Positions 10,870-23,354 of a DNA stretch of 64,000 bases are shown piece after piece. The notes under the pieces were generated by a model, which did no database searches, was not told the DNA's origin, and saw only the letters and a list, made by a program, of their open reading frames with translations. The DNA is from Jacaranda mimosifolia (taxonomy: Eukaryota; Streptophyta; Magnoliopsida; Lamiales; Bignoniaceae). The DNA lies in contig CM032126.1 of NCBI GenBank assembly GCA_018894105.1, forward strand, positions 8,025,001 through 8,089,000. Reading direction: 5' to 3'. The number at the start of each line of letters is the position of its first letter. The stretch's first letter is position 1. The translations under genes and the position numbers were made by a program.

Positions 10870-13800
10870 AGATAAAAATATGAATATAATTTTCTCACAA
10901 ATAACATTCAAACATAGAAACCACAGATTTGGCAACACAATTAGCCGTCTAGTTCGCTAAATGACGAACAAAACTAACATTATAAGATATAAGCTCCAAA
11001 AGAAGAGTTTTACAATCTAAGATAACTGAACCAAAATAAGAATTATTCACTAATCCACTAGAAATTGCATTCACAACGACCAATGTGTCTAACTCAAAAG
11101 CAACACAAGGTAAGTTCTTTCCTTTAATCCATGTAAGAGCTTCTATGAAAGACATAGCTTTTGCCGAAGTTGGGTGAACCTTACCTCTATGTGGGACAGC
11201 CATAGTGGCACAAACTCTTCCTTGGTCATACCTTAAGACAGCTCCCGAACCAAAGGCTAAATGTGTCTAGTTAATGGCCACATCAATGTTCAATTTAAAC
11301 CAACCTCGGTGCAGGATCTCCCATCTACATGACCCATTTAATTGTTGCTTCTAGAAAGCTACATTTTTTTTTCTCCTGTTGTGCGATTCTCCATTCTTGA
11401 AGTGAAGGGAAAGCAATAAAGATAGTCTGACTAACTGAATTAGACCGATTCTTCCAGATGATTTGATTCCTATTATACCGAAGGCTCCAAATTATCATCA
11501 TCACTTTGCTGCCATTTTCGGTATCAAGGGAAGATAAGACATTTTCTAGCCATCTAAGGAGAGAAACAGTTTCAACTCTGGGGTCTAAGTTCATAATCTT
11601 AGCAGACTTCCAGCAATCAGATGCAAATGGGCATTCAACCAAAATATGCATAAGAGATTCTGCATTGCTTCCACATACAGGGTACAAAAGATTAAGCTCT
11701 ACACCTTTTGTCTTCGATGGTCCTTGGTAAGGAGACCATCACTGCAAGCTCTCCAAGCAAAATTGAATACTTTAGGAGGGACACTAAATTTCTAGATCTG
11801 CCACCACCCCCCAGAAACTGGCTCATCCAAGGAGTTCTATCGGTCCTCACTAAGCATTTGATAACAACTCTTAACTGAATAAATGCCTTTTTGAATCTCC
11901 TTTCCATAACCAAACGTCATGTTGTCTTCTAAAGCTCAAAGGGATGCTGAAGATAAGTTCCACATCTCTTTCATTAAAGAGAGAAACTATTCTCTCCTCA
12001 CTCCATATATTCTGGTCATGATTCATAAGGGATGAAACGGTATCATCAGCAACATCTGGGGGAAGAGATGAGGAGACTTTCGGATTATGTAAATCTGGCA
12101 GCAAGGGTCCTTTCAATAATATTTGACCTGTCCAACCTGCAAATGACATCCTCTCTTCAAAATTTCTTGAGCTACCAAAATGCTACGCCAAATGTAGCTC
12201 GGATTGTGACCAATTTTAGCGTCAAGAAAATTTTTGCCTAGGTAATATCTTGCTTGAAGTAGTTTAGCAAATAGAGAATTCGATTGATTCATCAGATGTC
12301 AGCCTTGTTTTCCCAGGAGGGCCAGATTGAAATCGTGTAGTCTTCTACATCCCAAACCTCCCTTAGTCTTTGGTTTACACAAACGTTCCCAACACATCCA
12401 ATTGATACTTGCCCTTCTGTTGTCATTCAAGCCCTTATTAGTCCACCAGAATCCATTCATCATACGTTCTCCACAAACTATTCATCATAAGTTCTATCTC
12501 CACATAAAGATCTTTAAGGATAAGAAAGACGCTCGTCAAATAGTTTGGTAAGGATTGAGCAACCGTTTTGAGAAGGATTTCTTTCCTAGCTCTAGATAAC
12601 ATCCTCTTGTTCCAACCTTGAAGTCTATGCCATAGTCTTTCTTTGATAAACTGTATTTCTTTTTTCTTTCTTCCAATTAAAGAAGGTAATCCCAAATAAG
12701 TACTATTCTTTGTTTGCAAGTTCACATTCAAGAAACCACAAATTTCAAGCTTCATTGCTTCTGCTGTATTTGCATTAAATAAAACTGAAGATTTATGAAA
12801 ATTAATAAGCTGGACGATGCATTCTCGTATTTTCGAAGACAACCTCTAATAACTTTGGTTTCTTCTCGATTGGCTCTAAAGAAAACCACACTATCATCAG
12901 CGAAGAATAAGTAGCTCACAACAAGGGTTGTCCTTACAATCTTACAACCATGCAATCTACATTGCCTTTCCATCGAGTGTAGAATGAAAGATAAACCCTC
13001 AGCACAAATGATAAACAGATAAGACGGCAGGGCATTTCCTTGTCTCAAACCTCTACTCGGTTGGATAGTTCCTAACTCATGCCCATCATGAATGATCTTA
13101 TAATTAACGGATTCCCTAGACATCATCACCATATCTATAAATTTACAAGCAAACCCAAGTTTACCCAAAATTCTACGCAAAAAACTCCATTTGACCCTAC
13201 CATAGGCCTTGCTCATATTAATTTTAATAAGACCAACCATACCATTCTTACCCTATTTCTTTCTCTTCAAAATAGTGCATAATCTCAAAAGCAATAATCA
13301 CATTATTTGATATAAGATGGCCCAAAACAAAAGCACTCTGATAGTCAAATATAACATTAGGCAGAATCCTCTTAAGCTTATTAGCCAAAACTTTAGAGAT
13401 TATTTTGTAAATAACATTACAAAGCGCAATAGGACAGAGATCAGCAACATATTCAGGGCATTTCTTCTTAGGAATCAATGTTATGAGAGTATCATTCATA
13501 CCTAAAGGCAAATAGCCATTCCTCAAATAGAAGAGATGCTTTGCTCACATCTTCGCCCACAATATTTCAATGATGCTGATAGAAAGGCGAATTCATCCCA
13601 TCTGGGCTAGGCGCTTTATTCGGATGCATAGAAAATAACAATCTTTTAATCTCCTCATCGTTAAATTCAGGAGTGAGCTCGATATTCTATTCATCAGTCA
13701 CTTTTGGCAGATACCATCTAGTATGGAGAAATCCACGCATTGTGAAGAAGTGAATAATTAAGAGTAAAATTCATGGATCAAATTGCCCAAACCATTCTCC

Positions 13801-14920
13801 CAACCAAACCAATTTCCTTCAGAATCTTGGAGCTGGCTAACTGAATTCTATTTGCGTCTAGCTGAAGTCTTTAAATGAAAATATCTCAAATTTGAGTCTC
13901 CATCATGAAGCCAAAACTGTGGCCCTTTGGCGCCAGAAATCTTCTTGTTGCTAAAGGATAATGAGATATTCCTTCTGCATTTTTATATAGGTCCTATTTG
14001 ATTCCTCGTCTCAACATTCCTTTAACCAGCACATCATCACCTTACACCTTTTAATACATTCTCTAAATTAAATGACAAATTTACTACCCCAAGTCAAAAG
14101 ATCTCTGACACAAAGGTGTAATCTATGTTGAATAGTATCCCTTGCACTATTGTTCTAGCTACGGGAAACAGTCTCCCCACATTCACCATTTCTTAACCAA
14201 GCATTCTCAAAAAAGAAACGTCTTTGCAAATAACAAAATTCCATGCATGAATGTTTAAGAAAAATAGGTGTGATCCAAACATGCTGCTTCAAGGTTAATG
14301 ACCTTTGCACCTTTAAATACATTTAACCACTGTTGCATTGCTAAAGCCCTATCCAATCTCTCCATTACCCAGTTCTCTGTACCTTTACTTCTTTCCCAGG
14401 TAAATTGATGCGCACATAAACCCTAGTCTTTAAGTCCACAGATGGTATCCTTGAAGCCTTCACACAATCGGAAAAGATGTTGAACTCGACCATACTTTTC
14501 TTATGGGTGGAATAGGTCGTTAAAGTCTCCAATACAAACCCATGGGTGATTCAATTAAGTCTTCATATTACAGAGAATGTCCCGTGATTCTCTGTGGAGA
14601 GCGCGCTTCGAAAATCCATCAAAACCAGTGAGGTGCCAAGATATTTCCCCATCAATATGATTACTAGAATAACTAAGCCTATCCATCTCTTGATTGCGCC
14701 AAAACATTGCCAAACCACTCCAATTTTTAATGTTGTCAACTACTATCAAACCTTCAAAGCCAATTTCAATTGCAACTTCTCCACTTTCTTCTTATTCACC
14801 AATGTTTCCATAACAAATACAAAGGTGTTTTCTTGGACTTAACTAAGTCCTTAAGTACTTAAGTTGTCTATGGGTTCCCAAGCCCACGACAATTCAACTT
14901 AAAACACTCATTGGTGCTGG
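10870..14920 (-). pseudogene. LINE ORF2 relic (endonuclease, reverse transcriptase, RNase H)
   Basis: The start shows the plant LINE endonuclease signature SWNCRGLGNP near 14900-14870, then a segment ending FTWERSKG and NWVMERLDRALA near 14400-14330. The reverse transcriptase shows LITLIPKK (13490s), YQSAFVLG (13340s), GLRQGNALPSYLF (13050s) and the catalytic FADD block (about 12900). The linker with C..C and H residues lies near 11690-11640. The last part has FELDTLVVVNAI and FVRHLAN, typical of the C-terminal RNase H of plant L1 elements. Frame changes and stops occur at several points, so no protein can be made. Non-coding decay seems old. Confidence 0.85.
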
Positions 14921-15342
14921 CGGGCTTGGGGACCAGAACCCACCAATTGCATGTTTTTTGGCCTAAAATAAGCTGGCTCACATTCAAGGAGGTTTAGGAC
15001 TGGAAAATTTCCATAGCCACATTGAAGGGGCCTTTCTTCCAAACGACATTTTTTAGGATCCAATGTCCTATGCCTAACATCCTGGCCACATTCATTCTCA
15101 ATATTGTTAACCCCTTTCCTTCTACTACAGTTTGAAGGTTTCGACTTACATGACCATTAAAATCGCTGTAAATCCCTCCATGCCTTATCACTTCCGCACT
15201 ACACGCCATATATCACCCCTTTCCTTCCGTGGCTCCCCGGTAACCGCTATCTCCATTTTTCGATTGTTCTTTGGACGGCACATTGTATCTGAGCCAGCTT
15301 TCTCTAATATTCGATTGAGGCCTTCGCGATTGAGCTCTTAAC

Positions 15343-16257
15343 TAAGCTTGTCAATGGGTTGGATTCGAATCGAATCATGCTGGATCCGAATTCGATTCCG
15401 ACAATGATATGCCATATCCGAATCCGACCCAAGATCCTATAGGATCTTGACTGTTATACATATTCGAATCCATATAAAAATCGAATATTCGAAAAAAGAT
15501 CTGAATCCGAACACTCCCAAAAATCATATATTTGTTATATTTCTAAAAAATTAGTAAAATCTAAATCTAAAACATTCATCCTTAAAAAAAAGATACACAC
15601 AACATATTAACGAATTAATTTTCAAGTCTATTTATCATATAAAAGCAATAATAGAATATAACTTAATCACATTCATTTACCATATCATTGTATTTTAGGT
15701 TCTGCTGCTGATAATAGTACTTATTTGACATTATAAATGCATATATACTTGATTTTTCAATCAATTAATTATAAACTTAAAGTTTTATAAAAAAAGAAAC
15801 TCATTTCAATCAAATTGAGATTTGCATTGCATTCTTTTATATCACAGCATTCAGCTCCTGCTCATTATTTTTCCTGCATCATTTTTTATTATAAAAATAG
15901 AGAAACAAAGTGATACAATTATGATGTAGATAACCTCCAAATCTAACATTTATATGAAAAATCAACTGATTTGATATATTGCATAAAAGCTCATTACTTT
16001 TTTCGTCCAAAAATTCATTTTGGCGTTGCTATATAACCCTACGTATATATATGTATAATACTATATGTATACATGTAATACTATATATTCGAATTCGAAT
16101 TATTAATGGATCGAATCGAGTCAAATTCATATTCACTCCATTTATTTTGAAATACGAATTTTTTTAATCGGATCATATCCATCGAATATTTTATCGGTTA
16201 AAGATCCTAAATTATCGGATCAAATTCGCATTAAAATCCGCTCCATTGACAGCCCTA
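15343..16257. mobile_element. hAT-like non-autonomous element nested in LINE ORF1
   Basis: The ends are inverted: taagcttgtcaatgggttg at the left and cgctccattgacagcccta at the right. An 8-bp target duplication flanks it, ctcttaac at 15335-15342 and ctcttaaa at 16258-16265. The 8-bp size fits hAT elements. The subterminal parts are rich in gaatcgaat/ggatccgaa motifs. No transposase is encoded. Related copies lie at 19294-19946 and 23355-24473. Confidence 0.85.
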
Positions 16258-16497
16258 CTCTTAAACAAGTGCCATAGGATATTCAATAAAGGAGCGATCA
16301 CTATCATATAATTTGATGCAAAAATTTTCTAAACGTCCGATAATTCCATAGAAGAAACAAAAAGTTGGTAAACTTTCATATTTAACCTAACACCAAGCGC
16401 CACCTTTTTTTTCGTTTTTCATTCTTCTTTTTAACGGCATTCCCTGATCCATAGGAAAATTTTCCAAATTCCACCAAATTAGGAAAAATTTAATTTA

Positions 16498-17793
16498 ACC
16501 TCCATGTGAAATGTGAAATGTGCGGTTTACCTTCCTGTGATAAAAAAAAAGGTTGAAATATCGTCTTATATTTTTAAAAATGCTGTGAAAAACCTCTCTG
16601 AAACTATAAGTGAAGTGCACGCGCTAAAAAATGCGAGTGGCTGTATTTTTTTATATATAAAATAACTATTATGCGCTTAGAATATCAACCGTTTGTTTAA
16701 ATGAACAACTCAAATTGAATAGTACTTAATATTTTTAAAATATATATATATAATTATTTATACATTTATATACATATATACAACATATTATAATATATTT
16801 ATCAATATTATATAATATATTATAAATATATGTCATGACAACTTTATATATATATAATATATTATAAATATAATATAGTATTATATAATATATATATATA
16901 TATATAAAGTTGTCATGACAGCCATGCCAACCAGATCTAGCCAATAGTTGCCGGCAGAAGCAGTTTGTCAGAGGCCATTGCGTAAAAAGGAAAAAAAAAA
17001 AAAAAAGAATGGCAATCGATTGCCATGGCAGCTGGTTGTTGGGAGGAATGGGGGGGAGCCACGACAGCCATGCACAGATCCTGCTAGTAGCCGCCGCCAA
17101 CCGCCGTGTATTAAAAGAAAAAAAGAAAAAAAATTAGTTGCCATGGCTGCCGGTTGGCGGGGGGGAGGGAGTTATATTGTATATATGCATGAATATAAAT
17201 ATATTATAAATAATTATATATATAATTTTATATATATGCATGTATATGATTTTTTATATATATTATATAGTATTTGATTTATATAAATATGTTATATATT
17301 TTATAAATATGAAATTATTTAGTTTTGATAATTATATATATGTATATATAATTTTATAAATATTAAATAGTATTTAAGTATGTCAAATATATTTCATAAA
17401 CATAAAATTATTTAATTTTAGATTAAACAAAAGAAAAATAATATATATGTATACCTATGTTATAAATAATTTTATATACATATATGTATTTATATAATTT
17501 TATATATATGTATGTATATATAATTTTATAAATATCAAATAGTTTTTAATTTATATAAATATCTTATGTATTGTACAAATATAAAATTATTTAATTTAGA
17601 TTAAATAAAAGAAAAAGAAAAACATTAGGATATAAAGTAATTTTATATATGAGGGTAATTTTTGTCCATTCAATGTAAATTTCAACTCAAATAAACAGAA
17701 GGGGGCAGTGAGCCACAATTTAAAAATATAAAGCGGTATTTTAACTTTATTTTTTTTATCATAAGAAGGTAAACCACCCATTTAACATTTCAC
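16498..17793. mobile_element. Long-TIR element nested in LINE ORF1 (possibly Mutator-like)
   Basis: Inverted repeats of some 80-90 bp, diverged, form the ends: left part with atgtgaaatgtgcggtttac, right part reading gtaaaccacccatttaacatt. LINE ORF1 sequence resumes on both sides. The core is extremely TA-rich, with one GC-rich island at about 16920-17175. Long TIRs suggest a Mutator-like element, but no 9-bp target duplication was found, so this is tentative. No transposase is seen. Confidence 0.6.
16831..16920. repeat. Large imperfect palindrome bounded by tgtcatgaca
   Basis: The block tgtcatgacaactttatat at 16831-16849 is repeated in inverted order at about 16902-16920, with TA-rich DNA between. 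The outer ten bases are themselves a palindrome. The whole could form a hairpin with about 25-bp arms or more. It lies inside the nested TIR element. Confidence 0.75.
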
Positions 17794-18389
17794 AGGTCTG
17801 TAAAAATATTTTAGCCCACCAAAATTATTTTGATCAGACTCTATATAAAATCCAATATCATCTCCTATGCTTTTGCAAATCCTTTCGGTCAAGAATCCCA
17901 CAAGCAGGTCATACACTTGAACCTAGATACTTGTGTGATTGAGTGGAACATTTTGAGATTGTTCTCCAAGCATAACTTGTTTCAAAATCCAAAGTTGTTG
18001 ATTGAAGGTCCATGGTCCTCCAATTAAGATTCTACGCACATCAATCTCATGAAATAACTGGAATAAATACCTATTTTGATTCAACTCTTTAACACAGATA
18101 CCTTTCGCCAACTGATATACTGAGGCCATAGTATTCTTGAATGTCATAAAGTTAACATGTTTGGACGTCAACAAGCAACCCACTATACAAAATCGCAGCT
18201 ACCTAGCTCTTCGGCCTCCTCCGACTCCTCTAAGATGATTCCTCCTTCCTCCTCTTCTTCAAGAGACACTCTTGCCCATTGATTCAATAATTCGTTCTCC
18301 ATGATAATCAGAAAAACTTATCAAAAGATAAGAAAAGCAGCACTTGTCAAGATGACAAGAAAAAAAGCAACAACTTTAATATTATAACT

Positions 18390-20118
18390 TAGGGCTTGTT
18401 TACATTGCTGCCAAGATGAGGAGCATAATCCAACTTCATCATTTGTTTACTTTGCAACATTTAAGTCCAGTAATTTTGGGCCAGCCCGCCACTGTGGATG
18501 GATGTGTAATCCTTGGTTGAAGCCTGAAGGTATGATAGATTTATCAAATTTGGCACAAATATAGGATGAGGATATGAGATGTCACAATTACCCCTAAACT
18601 TGCCTCTCAAATTACAGGAACACCCTTACTCCACCCCAAATTAAATTGTATCCTCGGTACTGGGTTTTCACCATTTTTACAGATCAAGCCAAAACCCTTT
18701 CGGCCTTTCCTCATAGAATTATCTATGAACGAGGAACCGTAGAAACAATGGTGGAGAGAAATTGGTGCTAGCAGATGGTGGCACTGGAAAGAGGAGAAAT
18801 GGAAGAAGGGAAGGAAGGCTAAGGAGCAAGAGAAGAAGAAGAAAGAAAAAGAAATAGGCGCCACCCGGAAAAGGTTGGCAATGAAAAGAGGGAAAAATGA
18901 AAAAAGGAAGAAGGGGAGGAAAGAAAACAGGGAAGAAGAGAAGGAAAACAAAAAATGAAGTGGGAGAAGGGAGAAAGAAAATGGAGGGAAGAGGCTAGCC
19001 GCCGGCGAACACAAGCGACAGTGAAGAAAACGAGCGGTGGGTAGAGGGCAGCGATGGCGGTAGGTGGCGAGCAACAAAGCTTGCGACAGAGATTAGGACA
19101 TGATTTATGTATTTTTGGCTATGGATTGAAATTTTGGGATTTCACAAATCACAATTGAAGCTTTCGGAAATTTGAAATTGAATGGAGGTTGTTGAGGAGT
19201 TTTGGTGGGGGGGTGGGGGGTATTCTTTATGTTTAATATAATAATAAATAATTTTTTTAATTAAGGGCGTTCGTGTCAATACACAATTTATCCTAAAACT
19301 ATCAATGGATTGAATTTTAATGCGAATTCAATTTGAATCTAATGAATCAAATCCAATTACAAATATCTATAATGTGAAATAAGTGAATTTAATATAAAAT
19401 TAAACAATCTAATCCATAAAATATTCGAATTCGAATTTTAATAATTACTTATTAAATTAATACTCCTATATCTAATATTTATAAAAAATTTAAAATAAAA
19501 TCTATATATTATATTGATCTAATATCTATAATAATGTCTATATTATGTTATTAATATTGAATTTTTAGCCTCAAAAACAAGAAAAATAATGATAAAATAT
19601 CAAATATAATAATGTATAATAGTAATCTATGCATTAATATAATATAAAATCAAAATTTATTATTAAAATATTTATCTTTTAGACTAATATATAATAAAAA
19701 AATTATTAAAAATTCAAATATAACGAATATTTAATTTATGAATATAATATTTTTATACAATACAAAAGGAAAAAAAATATTAAATCGGATCAAATTTTTT
19801 TATTGAATTTCAGATATCCATCAAACTCAAATATGATACTAAATATCAAAAATCCTCTAGTACATTGAATCAGATTCGAATATGAATTTGATAATCAAAT
19901 TCGAACATAACTGATTCAATTCAAATCCGATTAGTTGACAACCCTAAATTTTATCCTATTTCCTTTATCTAGACAAGTAAATAATATATTTATCTATCTT
20001 TTATTATCCTACATTTTATTATACAAAGTAAATATTAATATAGCCACAATCCTTACCATCAGCATCATAGATTTTATCATATCCTCTTACATCCCATCAT
20101 GTTAAGTAAACAAGACCT
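18390..20118. mobile_element. PIF/Harbinger-like non-autonomous element in the LINE 5' leader
   Basis: The left end gggcttgtttac and right end gtaaacaagacc are inverted and flanked by TTA on both sides (18387-18389 region and 20119-20121). The inside holds a purine-rich tract (18770-18990) that yields a spurious phenylalanine- and serine-rich minus-strand frame, and a second, hAT-like insertion at 19294-19946. It resembles the ends of the MITEs at 27779 and 52364. No transposase is present. Confidence 0.65.
19294..19946. mobile_element. hAT-like element nested in the Harbinger-like element
   Basis: The left end taaaactatcaatggattg and the right end gattagttgacaaccct are inverted and resemble the ends of the element at 15343. 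The flanks carry near-identical sequence, aatttatcc on the left and aattttatcc on the right, an imperfect target duplication. The core is AT-rich and non-coding. Confidence 0.7.
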
Positions 20119-20121
20119 TAA

Positions 20122-20788
20122 ATCTTTTTATCATCAATACTTTTTTTATATCGTCTAGAAAATTTAAACGATCATATCTGCAAAATTTATGGTGGTTGAT
20201 AACATTTTTGAGCTAATTAGACCGACGCTAACTTCGCCATTTTAACTTGTACTATTTTCAATATTTAGTGGAATTTCCTCTATAAACTTCTTGAAATTAA
20301 ATCGCACCAACGAGAACAAGCAAAACAAAGGCTAAACCTTACCATAGAACTCTCCCTTTTTCCATTGTAAAATCAGGTGAAGGGATGGATCATCTTTAAT
20401 ACTTAGCCAGGAAAAGTTCTTCCATGATTCATGTCCGCATGTTCGGTGTTGAGGGGCAGCCGGCCACAATTCATTCTGAGGCAAAGCTCATTGTAATCTA
20501 CACCGAATACATTCTCAAACACATCATACTCTTGAATTTCAGTAGAAATGGAAGAAAGAATGTTTTTCAATCTACTTGCTCAAGTCGCCTTGGAAATCCG
20601 TTAAGTCTGGCCCAATCAGCTCTTGAAGAAACTATCAAAATTCTTACGACGTGAAATCTGAAAATAAAAAAGACTTGGGCTACATTGCCGCAGCTGCAAA
20701 GATGGTACGTCTAAATTACAAGAATGTGTTCGTTCGTAACCTTTTCCAGATTTTAAGGTGCCAAACAAAAAGGGTGAACTCAAACCGA
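20122..20788. other. Spacer between LINE and CPN20, content uncertain
   Basis: The left part (to about 20350) is probably 5' leader of the LINE, because it continues that sequence when the insertion at 18390-20118 is removed. The right part should hold the 3' untranslated region of CPN20, whose stop is at 20789-20791. A plus-strand frame at 20424-20654 has no recognisable domain and is not called. Confidence 0.35.
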
Positions 20789-23007
20789 TTACGAGAGGAT
20801 AGCCATCACATCGGCTACACGTAGTGCTATGTAATCTGAGCCATCGGCACCCTTGAACTCATTGCCTGCATATTTCGAGTACAAAACTGTATTTCCTGGA
20901 GCAACTGACAACGGCTTCCTATTGCCCTCGTCGTCAAGGGGACCAGGACCAACAGCAATAACCTATAGTCCAAGATGAGCAACCATTGAGGATATATATT
21001 CGTTTTGCCCCATAACTCCCAAATCTCAACCAACTAAATAACACAGAGAGATAGCATAGGGAAGAGCGGGATTTGAATGGAAGAATCTCCAAAATCATTG
21101 CACAAAAAGAAACTCATATTAATCCAGAAAGATTCAAAAAATATAACTCACTGTGCCAATTGAAGGCCTATCCTTGCTTGCTTCAGTCAGGTACAAACCA
21201 CCAGCAGTTTTTTCTTCAGCCTCAGCAACCTGAAAAGAATAGTTGCCCCCCAAGATATCACTTGCATAGCACCAAAAAAGAAGTATATGTTTGACTTTAT
21301 GTCCAGAAAATAACAAAGAAATATGTTCCTACTTCCACTGCCTGCTGAATCGATGGTTATCAATTCTAGGAAATATATTGGTAGCTCATTCAACATCAAG
21401 TTCAGTTTGTGGACACCTTTCAGATATATATTATAAACTGAAAAGAAAGAACCGGATCTTGCAATCAATCGTCAATGAATGATTTTTTGAAGTATAATTA
21501 AATGAAATTTCATGAGCTTAGATATCACTACGTAAAGAATAAATATGTACTAAAACAGAGACAGATGGCTGGATAATAACCAACCTTTATGAGAACTCTG
21601 TCATTCAGAGGCTTCATATCTTTCACATCATCAGTCTCAAGGATACCAACAATATCATCCTCCTTCAAAATGATATGATTTGATCCATCGAATTCCACCT
21701 CTGTCCCAGCATACTTTGAGTACACCACTTGGACACCGGTCTATATACATGGGTATCGGCCGGTAAGTCATAGCTAGTCACCACCATAAACATGAAATGA
21801 AAATGCCTTGAAAATCAGATAGTACCTTCACACTAGTGTCCACCTTGTTCTTCCCAATCATACGACCCTCTCCAACAGCGACCACCTCACCCCCCTGAGG
21901 TTTTGATTGTGCTGTTGTCGGTAATAAGATACCACCTGAAGTCTTCTCCTCTGCTGTCTTAATTTTCACCAACACTCGATCACCCAACGGCTTCAGAGAA
22001 GTGTACTGGAAGGTTGAAGATGCATGAAGTGAGTAAATAGAATGATCATATTGATGCAGCACAAATCAAGCACGAGCCTCTTCGTTACAGAAGCATATGA
22101 ACTCAATATGTCACTAGTTCAAACTAAACTGGAAACAATAGATTCATAAAAAATGTTTGGCAACAATATGGCAATGGTCATAATTGAATTTGTGAACGCT
22201 GGTTTCAGAAGGACCTACCCTATCCATAGAAGGAGTGCATATTTAATATAATTTCAAATTTTGGATCTTGGATTTTGGAGAGAAAGATACTAAACAAAAT
22301 GATTTTGTCCTATGATGTAACTTTTGAACTTTATGTTTTAGACATTTTACTTTTCCTTTTCTTTCCTGGACTAAAATCCAAGGTCCAAATGTGGCATTGG
22401 ACGCAGCAAGACATAAAGGAAAATGAATAGAACTCCAGCGGTAGAAAATGAGCAAGGCAAATGCAACATTTCAACCAAGGAGATAAAAAAACATTCCTCG
22501 ATCGTTCAACAATACAACACAAGTTCATTTTCTCATCATATTAATTGCAACAGAAATCCATCCTATTGAGCAAAAGAGTCCATAACATCTATCAGAATAC
22601 AAAAACATAATCTAATTGTGAGTTACTAGAATTCATTTAGACGCTCAAAATAGTTGCAGCAATCACTGGCATAGTACAATACCAAATTCAAAACAAAATA
22701 CTAGAAATAACCAACAGTAGCTTTAAACTGAATTGGAACAGAACACAAAAACAAAATAACAGTACATCATAAAAGGTTTAAGTGTTGCATAAATTACCAT
22801 ATTAACTGTAATGGATTGTACCTTAGGGGCAACAGTTGTAGCAGCCTTGACAACAAGGCCACGAAATGACCTGAGTGAGAGCCCATTCTGCTTCAGAGGT
22901 GAAAAAGATGAAACCTTTACTGCACTCGAAGCCCTCAGCCCTTCAAATGAGGCAAACCCCTTTGCTGAAATTGAAGATGCAGCGTAAGAAAGCTGTGTAG
23001 CTGCCAT
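20789..23007 (-). CDS. CPN20: 20 kDa chaperonin, chloroplast (CPN20/CPN21), 257 aa, five exons
   Basis: Exons on the minus strand are 23007-22822 (62 codons), 22005-21826 (60), 21740-21585 (52), 21229-21152 (26) and 20962-20789 (57 plus TAA); all introns are GT..AG in phase 0. Residues 1 to about 55 are a Ser/Ala-rich chloroplast transit peptide. Two Cpn10 domains follow in tandem: about 63-157 ([37 protein letters not shown]) and about 158-257 ([42 protein letters not shown]). Both mobile loops, which contact the Cpn60 ring, are present. The family forms the lid of the chloroplast chaperonin and assists folding of imported proteins including Rubisco subunits. Length and exon plan are normal. 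The true first intron starts at CCTAAG|GT, because the extra codons up to 22723 are not in homologues. Confidence 0.97.
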
Positions 23008-23340
23008 TTCTTGCCCTCAAGCTCAAGAATCTGAAGACTTCTAAAAAGAAAAATGCATCAAATTTAGAGAATCAAGAAACAGAAAAATAGCAGAAGATTA
23101 CAAAGCAGAAAAAGCAGGAAAATACCTTAAGTACCAAAAATTTATTGCAAAATCAAAAAGGGAGTATAGTGTAGAATAATGGGGCGGTGGTTTGCTCGTT
23201 AAAATCGAAAAGAGGATAACAAAACCCTAGAATGTTCTGCAACGGAGTGGGTTTTATGAGGAAGATAAGAGGGTTCTAGAAGTACTTGGATGGAGCTACT
23301 ACTGTTTGATACGCCATACACTAAATTTACTCTGCATCAG
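23008..23340 (-). promoter_or_regulatory. CPN20 5' region with a leader intron and heat-shock-element-like sites
   Basis: Upstream of the ATG (minus-strand sense) there is a likely leader intron: donor AAG|GTATTT at 23125 and acceptor TTTTTAG at 23041. Further upstream lie two nGAAnnTTCn-type motifs, GAATGTTC at 23230-23237 and TTCTAGAA at 23274-23281, the core arrangement of heat shock elements. Heat-shock control of a chaperonin is plausible, but the motifs are short and this remains inference. Confidence 0.45.
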
Positions 23341-23354
23341 CACCTCTAATTAGG

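Larger units (their letters stand above)
14930..18302 (-). pseudogene. LINE ORF1 relic (DUF4283 and zinc-knuckle regions), split twice
   Basis: The frame opens at an ATG at 18302 (MENELLNQWARVSLEEEEEG). A DUF4283 region follows at about 18183-17930 (VRRILIGGPWTFNQQLWILK), then VYDLPVGF- and KSIGDDIGFYIESDQ-like blocks down to 17800. After a 1.3-kb insertion the basic PLKRRMK block appears (about 16450), then the degenerate zinc-knuckle region LPTFCFFYGIIG. After a 0.9-kb insertion at 15343-16257 the tail continues at 15342. DUF4283 proteins of plant LINEs bind RNA and package the element; this one is broken by stops and insertions. Confidence 0.75.
10860..18389 (-). mobile_element. L1-type LINE relic, interrupted by nested DNA transposons
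   Basis: LINE sequence is present in blocks 10860-15342, 16258-16497 and 17794-18389, and probably continues beyond 20119 as 5' leader. Reading on the minus strand: ORF1 (from 18302), then ORF2 with endonuclease (about 14910-14350), reverse transcriptase (about 13550-12250), zinc-binding linker (about 12150-11330) and RNase H (about 11230-10880). All frames carry stops and shifts, so the copy is dead. Removing the insertions restores a continuous ORF1 region, which is strong evidence for nesting. Confidence 0.85.

Noticed and set aside
18607..19077. Minus-strand 156-codon frame rich in Phe, Ser and Leu
   Set aside because: It is produced by a purine-rich low-complexity tract inside a Harbinger-like element and shows no domain.
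20424..20654. Plus-strand 76-codon frame downstream of CPN20
   Set aside because: No recognised domain, and it lies opposite the expected CPN20 3' untranslated region or LINE leader.
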